Shown here: positions 60,049 through 64,000 of the stretch, one piece after another
How the letters are laid out: every line of letters begins with the position of its first letter
How positions within the stretch are numbered: position 1 is the first letter of the stretch
Assembly (NCBI RefSeq): GCF_002102185.1
Contig: NZ_LQOW01000027.1
Span: 45,530 to 109,529 of the forward strand
Direction of reading: 5' to 3'
Length of the DNA stretch: 64,000 bases
Origin: Mycobacterium fragae
GTDB lineage: Bacteria; Actinomycetota; Actinomycetes; Mycobacteriales; Mycobacteriaceae
Notes under the pieces: generated by a model
The model's database searches: none
The model's input: only the letters and a program-made list of their open reading frames with translations
What the model was told of the DNA's origin: nothing
Position numbers and translations under genes: made by a program

Positions 60049-60825
60049 ATGGGTAACGATGGACGGATGCACGCACAGCCCGGGGTAGAGGCACGCCCCG
60101 ACACCGGCGTGTCTGCGCAGCGCAACGCCGTCGGCTATCCCCGGACCACCAGTTTCCGGACCCGCCGTGCTGCCCTGTCGGCGGCCCAGCAGCGGACCTG
60201 GGAGCGGCTCTGGCCGGAACTCGGCACCCAGGCACGCGCCGCCGACGGGCCGGACGAACCGCTGGACATCCGCGCATGGTTCGGCCGTGAAGCCCCTTTG
60301 GTGCTCGAAATCGGCTGCGGCACAGGGACTTCGACGCTCGCGATGGCGCAAGCCGAACCGGATGTCGACGTGATCGCCGTCGAGGTGTACCGCCGGGGGC
60401 TGGCGCAGCTGCTCAGCGCCATCGAGCGGGAGAACGTCACCAACATCCGTCTGATCCGCGGCGATGCCGTCTATGTGCTGGAGAACCTGATCACTCCGGG
60501 CTCGCTGAGCGGCGTGCGGGTCTTCTTCCCCGACCCGTGGCCGAAGACCCGTCACCACAAGCGCCGACTGCTCCAGCCGGCCACGGTTGCCCTGATCGCC
60601 GAGCGCCTGGAAGCCGGCGGCGTGTTGCACGCCGCGACCGACCATCCCGGGTACGCCGAGCAGATCGCCGAGGTCGGCGATGCCGAGCCGCGACTGCGCC
60701 GGATAGATCCGGACGCCCCGTCGTTGCCGATCTCGGTGGTCCGCCCGACCACCAAATACGAGACCAAGGCGCGGCATGCGGGCAGTGCCGTCACCGACTT
60801 GCTTTGGGAAAGACGCGCATCATGA
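60049..60825 (+). CDS. trmB: tRNA (guanine-N7-)-methyltransferase TrmB
   Basis: 258 residues (Rv0208c has 263). Methylates G46 of tRNAs with SAM. SAM motif: LVLEIGCGTGTSTLAMA; tRNA-binding and catalytic segments: VRVFFPDPWPKTRHHKRRL (the TrmB signature) and the TKYETKA C-terminal motif. ATG 60049 is chosen to align with the M. tuberculosis start near MHAQPG; the frame stays open to 59917, close to the TnpB right end, but that part lacks support. The 193 bases between tnpB and this start contain the element end and the trmB promoter region. Stop overlaps the next ATG by 4 bases. Confidence 0.93.
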   Translation: MGNDGRMHAQPGVEARPDTGVSAQRNAVGYPRTTSFRTRRAALSAAQQRTWERLWPELGTQARAADGPDEPLDIRAWFGREAPLVLEIGCGTGTSTLAMAQAEPDVDVIAVEVYRRGLAQLLSAIERENVTNIRLIRGDAVYVLENLITPGSLSGVRVFFPDPWPKTRHHKRRLLQPATVALIAERLEAGGVLHAATDHPGYAEQIAEVGDAEPRLRRIDPDAPSLPISVVRPTTKYETKARHAGSAVTDLLWERRAS

Positions 60826-61520
60826 GCCTGACCGAGGAAGCGAGCACACCGTTCCCGGCACCGGAGGAGCCGCCCGGCGCCGTCGCCGGCGGCCCGGGCG
60901 CTCGCCGGGTGCTACTGGTCTGGGACGCGCCGAACCTGGACATGGGCCTGGGATCCATCCTGGGCCGTCGGCCGACTGCGCTGGAACGGCCGCGCTTCGA
61001 TGCACTCGGCCGGTGGCTGCTCGCTCGCACCGCCGAGGTGGCAGCCGGCCTCGACGATGTGTCCGCGGAACCTGAGGCCACCGTGTTCACCAACATCGCG
61101 CCCGGCAGCGCCGAGGTGGTTCGACCGTGGGTGGATGCCCTGCGTAACGTGGGCTTCGCTGTTTTCGCCAAACCGAAGGTCGACGAGGACAGCGATGTCG
61201 ACAGCGACATGCTGGCCCACATCGAACAGCGGCACACCGAGGGGCTGGCGGCGCTGGTGGTGGCCTCCGCCGACGGCCAGGCCTTCCGGTCGCCGCTTGA
61301 GGAAATCTCCCGCGACGGGGTACCCGTTTCGGTGCTCGGATTTCGTGAACACGCGAGTTGGGCGTTAGCGTCGGATACCTTGGAATTCGTCGACCTGGAG
61401 GACATCGCGGGTGTTTTCCGGGAGCCGCTGCCGCGAATCGGGTTGGATTCGCTGCCTGAGCAGGGGGCATGGCTGCAGCCGTTCCGGCCGCTGTCATCGC
61501 TATTGACCTCGCGTGTCTGA
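60822..61520 (+). CDS. NYN-domain protein, Rv0207c-like
   Basis: 232 residues (Rv0207c has 242). PIN-like NYN nuclease domain: the first acidic strand is LLVWDAPNLDMGLG (Asp-Ala-Pro-Asn-Leu-Asp), a second acidic stretch is KVDEDSDVDSDMLAHI, and the third is ALVVASADGQAF, forming the expected metal-binding cluster. Probable RNA-processing role; no substrate known. ATG 60822 overlaps trmB by 4 bases (ATGA), which supports a link to tRNA metabolism. mmpL3 follows 61 bases later on the same strand. Confidence 0.88.
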   Translation: MSLTEEASTPFPAPEEPPGAVAGGPGARRVLLVWDAPNLDMGLGSILGRRPTALERPRFDALGRWLLARTAEVAAGLDDVSAEPEATVFTNIAPGSAEVVRPWVDALRNVGFAVFAKPKVDEDSDVDSDMLAHIEQRHTEGLAALVVASADGQAFRSPLEEISRDGVPVSVLGFREHASWALASDTLEFVDLEDIAGVFREPLPRIGLDSLPEQGAWLQPFRPLSSLLTSRV

Positions 61521-61581
61521 TAACTGGATAAAAAGGCCGCGGGTCACCGAGATGGTTCAGCAGATCCAGTAAGGAGCTTAC

Positions 61582-64000
61582 GTGTTCGCCTGGTGGGGTC
61601 GAACTGTGTACCGCTACCGGTTCGTCGTAATCGGCGTCATGGTGGCGGTGTGCCTCGGCGGCGGCATCTTCGGGCTCAGCCTGGGCAAGCACGTCACGCA
61701 AAGCGGTTTCTACGACGACAGCAGTCAGTCGGTCAAGGCGTCGGTGCTGGGTGACGACACCTACGGCCGCGACCGGACTAGTCACATTGTGGCGACGTTC
61801 ACCGCACCGAAGGGCAAGACGGTCGACGACCCCGGCTGGTCGAAGAAGGTCAAAGACCAACTCAACAAATTCAAGGACGAGCACCCGGATCAGGTGCTCG
61901 GGTGGGTCGGCTACCTGGCGGCGCCCGACAGCCCGGTCGTGAAGGGCATGGCGACCCCGGACAAGAAGCACACCTTCGTGTCGATCCCGCTCAAGGGCGA
62001 CAACGACGACACGATCCTCACCAACTACAAGACCATCGCACCCGACCTGCAGAAGCTCGACGGCGGCACCGTCGAACTCGCCGGCCTCGAACCGGTGGCC
62101 AGTGCATTGACCGGCACCATCGAAACCGACCAGCGACGGATGGAAGTTCTGGCGCTGCCGCTGGTGGCCGTGGTGTTGTTCCTGGTGTTCGGCGGCGTGG
62201 TCGCAGCCTGCCTGCCGGTGCTGGTCGGCGGGCTGAGTATTGCCGGCGCGCTGGGCATCATGCGGTTCATCGCGATGTTCGGCCCGGTGCACTTCTTCGC
62301 CCAACCAGTGGTGACCATGATCGGCCTCGGTATCGCCGTCGACTACGGGTTGTTCGTGGTCAGCCGGTTCCGGGAGGAGATCGCCGAGGGCTACGACAGC
62401 GAGGTTGCGGTTCGCCGCACGATGATGACCGCCGGGCGCACGGTGACGTTCTCGGCGGTGTTGATCGCCGTGTCCGCGGCCAGCATGCTGGTGTTCCCGC
62501 AGGGCTTCCTGAAATCGCTTACCTACGCCACCATCGCAGCGGTCATGCTGTCGGCGATCCTGTCGATCACGATCCTGCCCGCCGTGCTCGGCATCCTCGG
62601 CCGCAACGTCGACGCCCTCGGCGTGCGCACGCTGTTTCGGGTGCCGTTCCTGCAGAACTGGAAGATTTCCCGGGCCTACCTGAACTGGCTGGCGGACCTG
62701 CTGCAAAAGACCAAGACCCGCGAAGAGGTCGAACAGGAGTTCTGGGGCAAGCTGGTCAACCGGGTGATGAAGCGGCCGCTATGGTTCGCCATTCCCATCG
62801 TGATCGCGATGATCGTGCTGATTTTTCCGCTGTTCAATCTCAAGCTCGGCGGTTTCAGCGAAAAGTACCTGCCCCCAGACAATCCGGTGCGTCAGGCACA
62901 GGAGCATTTCGACAAGCTTTTCCCCACCTACCGCACCGAGCAGTTGACCCTGGTGATCCAGAGCACCAACCACAGCAAGGTCACCGACCAGCAGGTCGCC
63001 GAAATCCGCAGCAAGGCACCGCTTTCCGGGTTCACCGGCAAGCAGTGGGAAGAACGGCCCTGTCCGAACATCGCCGGTAATCCGTGCGTCGCAGGGCCCA
63101 ATGGGACGTCGCATCCGAAGGACAGCTCGGTTCGGGTGATCCAGAACGGCTTGTCGAACTCCAACGACGCCGCCAAGAAGATCGAGGAGATGCGGGCCAT
63201 CACGGCACCCAAAGGCCTCGACATCATGGTCGGGGGTACCCAGGCGCTGGTGCAGGACAGCATTCACGGCATATTCGCCAAGCTGCCGCTGATGCTGGTC
63301 ATTTTGTTGAGCACCACCACGCTGTTGATGTTCCTGGCTTTCGGATCGCTGGTGCTGCCGGTGAAAGCGACGGTGATGAGCGCGTTGACGCTCGGATCGA
63401 CGATGGGCATTTTGACGTGGATCTTCGTCGACGGCCACTTCGCCAAGTGGCTGAATTTCACGCCGACACCGCTGACCGCGCCGGTCATCGGTCTGATCAT
63501 CGCGGTCGTCTTCGGGTTGTCGACCGACTACGAGGTGTTCCTGGTCTCCCGGATGGTCGAGGCACGGGCGCGGGGTATGTCCACCGCGGAGGCGATCCGG
63601 ATCGGCACGGCGACGACGGGCCGCATCATCACCGCCGCAGCGACCGTCCTTGCCGTGGTCGCCGGCTCATTCGTGTTCTCCGACCTGGTGATGATGAAAT
63701 ACCTCGCGTTCGGGTTGATGGCGGCATTGTTGTTGGACGCCACCGTGATCCGGATGTTCCTGGTGCCGTCGGTCATGAAGCTGCTCGGCGACGACTGCTG
63801 GTGGGCGCCGCTGTGGATGAAGCGGCTGCAGACGCGCCTCGGGCTCGGCGAGATCCACCTGCCCGACGAACGCAAGCGGCCGGTGGTGCACGGGCGCCCG
63901 CAGCGGCCCCCCGTCCGCCGCGGCGAGCAGCCCTCCGCCGCAGCCCCGGTCCCGGCTGCCGCGAAACCACGCAAACCGCACGATCCCACCCACCGCGGCG
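61582..64000 (+). CDS. mmpL3: MmpL3, trehalose monomycolate flippase (3' end outside window)
   Basis: The first 806 residues of the essential RND-type transporter that moves trehalose monomycolate across the inner membrane. GTG 61582 follows AAGGAG (61571-61576). Proton-relay pairs are intact: D254-Y255 in GIAVDYGLFVVSR and D649-Y650 in GLSTDYEVFLVSR. Two periplasmic pore domains follow the first and seventh helices. The cytosolic C-terminal tail is entered at the window edge (Pro/Arg-rich). PgfA, its reported partner in M. smegmatis, is encoded at 24016. The target of SQ109- and indole-carboxamide-type inhibitors in M. tuberculosis. Confidence 0.97.
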   Translation, partial: MFAWWGRTVYRYRFVVIGVMVAVCLGGGIFGLSLGKHVTQSGFYDDSSQSVKASVLGDDTYGRDRTSHIVATFTAPKGKTVDDPGWSKKVKDQLNKFKDEHPDQVLGWVGYLAAPDSPVVKGMATPDKKHTFVSIPLKGDNDDTILTNYKTIAPDLQKLDGGTVELAGLEPVASALTGTIETDQRRMEVLALPLVAVVLFLVFGGVVAACLPVLVGGLSIAGALGIMRFIAMFGPVHFFAQPVVTMIGLGIAVDYGLFVVSRFREEIAEGYDSEVAVRRTMMTAGRTVTFSAVLIAVSAASMLVFPQGFLKSLTYATIAAVMLSAILSITILPAVLGILGRNVDALGVRTLFRVPFLQNWKISRAYLNWLADLLQKTKTREEVEQEFWGKLVNRVMKRPLWFAIPIVIAMIVLIFPLFNLKLGGFSEKYLPPDNPVRQAQEHFDKLFPTYRTEQLTLVIQSTNHSKVTDQQVAEIRSKAPLSGFTGKQWEERPCPNIAGNPCVAGPNGTSHPKDSSVRVIQNGLSNSNDAAKKIEEMRAITAPKGLDIMVGGTQALVQDSIHGIFAKLPLMLVILLSTTTLLMFLAFGSLVLPVKATVMSALTLGSTMGILTWIFVDGHFAKWLNFTPTPLTAPVIGLIIAVVFGLSTDYEVFLVSRMVEARARGMSTAEAIRIGTATTGRIITAAATVLAVVAGSFVFSDLVMMKYLAFGLMAALLLDATVIRMFLVPSVMKLLGDDCWWAPLWMKRLQTRLGLGEIHLPDERKRPVVHGRPQRPPVRRGEQPSAAAPVPAAAKPRKPHDPTHRG

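Noticed and set aside
61087..62706. 539-codon minus-strand frame over Rv0207c-like and mmpL3
   Set aside because: His/Arg/Gln-rich antisense composition with no family; both plus-strand genes are certain.

Overview
The window is GC-rich chromosomal DNA from a slow-growing non-tuberculous Mycobacterium. The evidence is mycobacterial gene content (AftD, MmpL3, a PPE protein, an antigen 85 relative, a WS/DGAT enzyme, R2lox, Rv0227c-like PgfA) and a backbone that follows the M. tuberculosis order Rv0236c to Rv0206c in reverse. The two edge genes, aftD (position 1) and mmpL3 (position 64000), are cut by the window. I cannot fix the species.

Layout. Backbone genes are interrupted by blocks that I believe are absent from this interval in M. 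tuberculosis. (1) 1-3702: aftD 3' part and a lipase-maturation-factor-like membrane protein (Rv0235c). (2) Accessory block 3703-12125: cydBA, a GabD2-like dehydrogenase, a 0.6-kb graveyard of gene fragments (two of them decayed copies of genes still present in this window), a His-rich PPE gene with a Zur-like box and a short upstream ORF, a DUF1772 remnant and an AlsS-like ThDP enzyme. (3) Backbone 12186-15238: gabD1, R2lox and its TetR neighbour. (4) Accessory block 15239-20145: a divergent promoter with a TetR-type palindrome and a perfect CRP-type site, then a flavodoxin/DUF5996/MFS operon, then a luciferase-like oxidoreductase/RraA pair. (5) Backbone 20271-31330: php, an added acyl-CoA synthetase, membrane acyltransferase, PgfA, Rv0226c, a glycosyltransferase, a methyltransferase, an aldehyde dehydrogenase behind a KstR-like site, echA1. 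(6) Accessory lipid block 31359-36902: 16-bp palindrome, small ORF, TetR, acyl-CoA synthetase with a 98-residue partner, an antigen 85 paralogue, a crotonase and an acyltransferase. (7) Backbone 36899-42277 (Rv0221, lipC, Rv0219, Rv0218, lipW), then an added pair of acyl-CoA dehydrogenases separated by a MIRU-like repeat, an amidohydrolase and a CoA transferase. (8) 47158-58557: Rv0216, fadE3, an alpha/beta hydrolase, a crotonase, fadD4, a cation exchanger, pckA, and the dynamin-like pair Rv0210/Rv0209. (9) A lone TnpB element (58671-59907), then trmB, an NYN-domain protein and mmpL3.

Functional themes. Cell-envelope assembly dominates the ends and centre (AftD arabinan, PgfA and MmpL3 mycolate export, membrane glycosyl/acyltransferases, the antigen 85 relative). 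Fatty-acid and sterol use dominates the rest (three acyl-CoA synthetases, three acyl-CoA dehydrogenases, three crotonases, Rv0216 hot-dog protein, lipases, three aldehyde dehydrogenases, pckA for gluconeogenesis). Many genes overlap by 4 bp (ATGA/GTGA), which supports several of the starts chosen. I found no rRNA, tRNA or CRISPR array.
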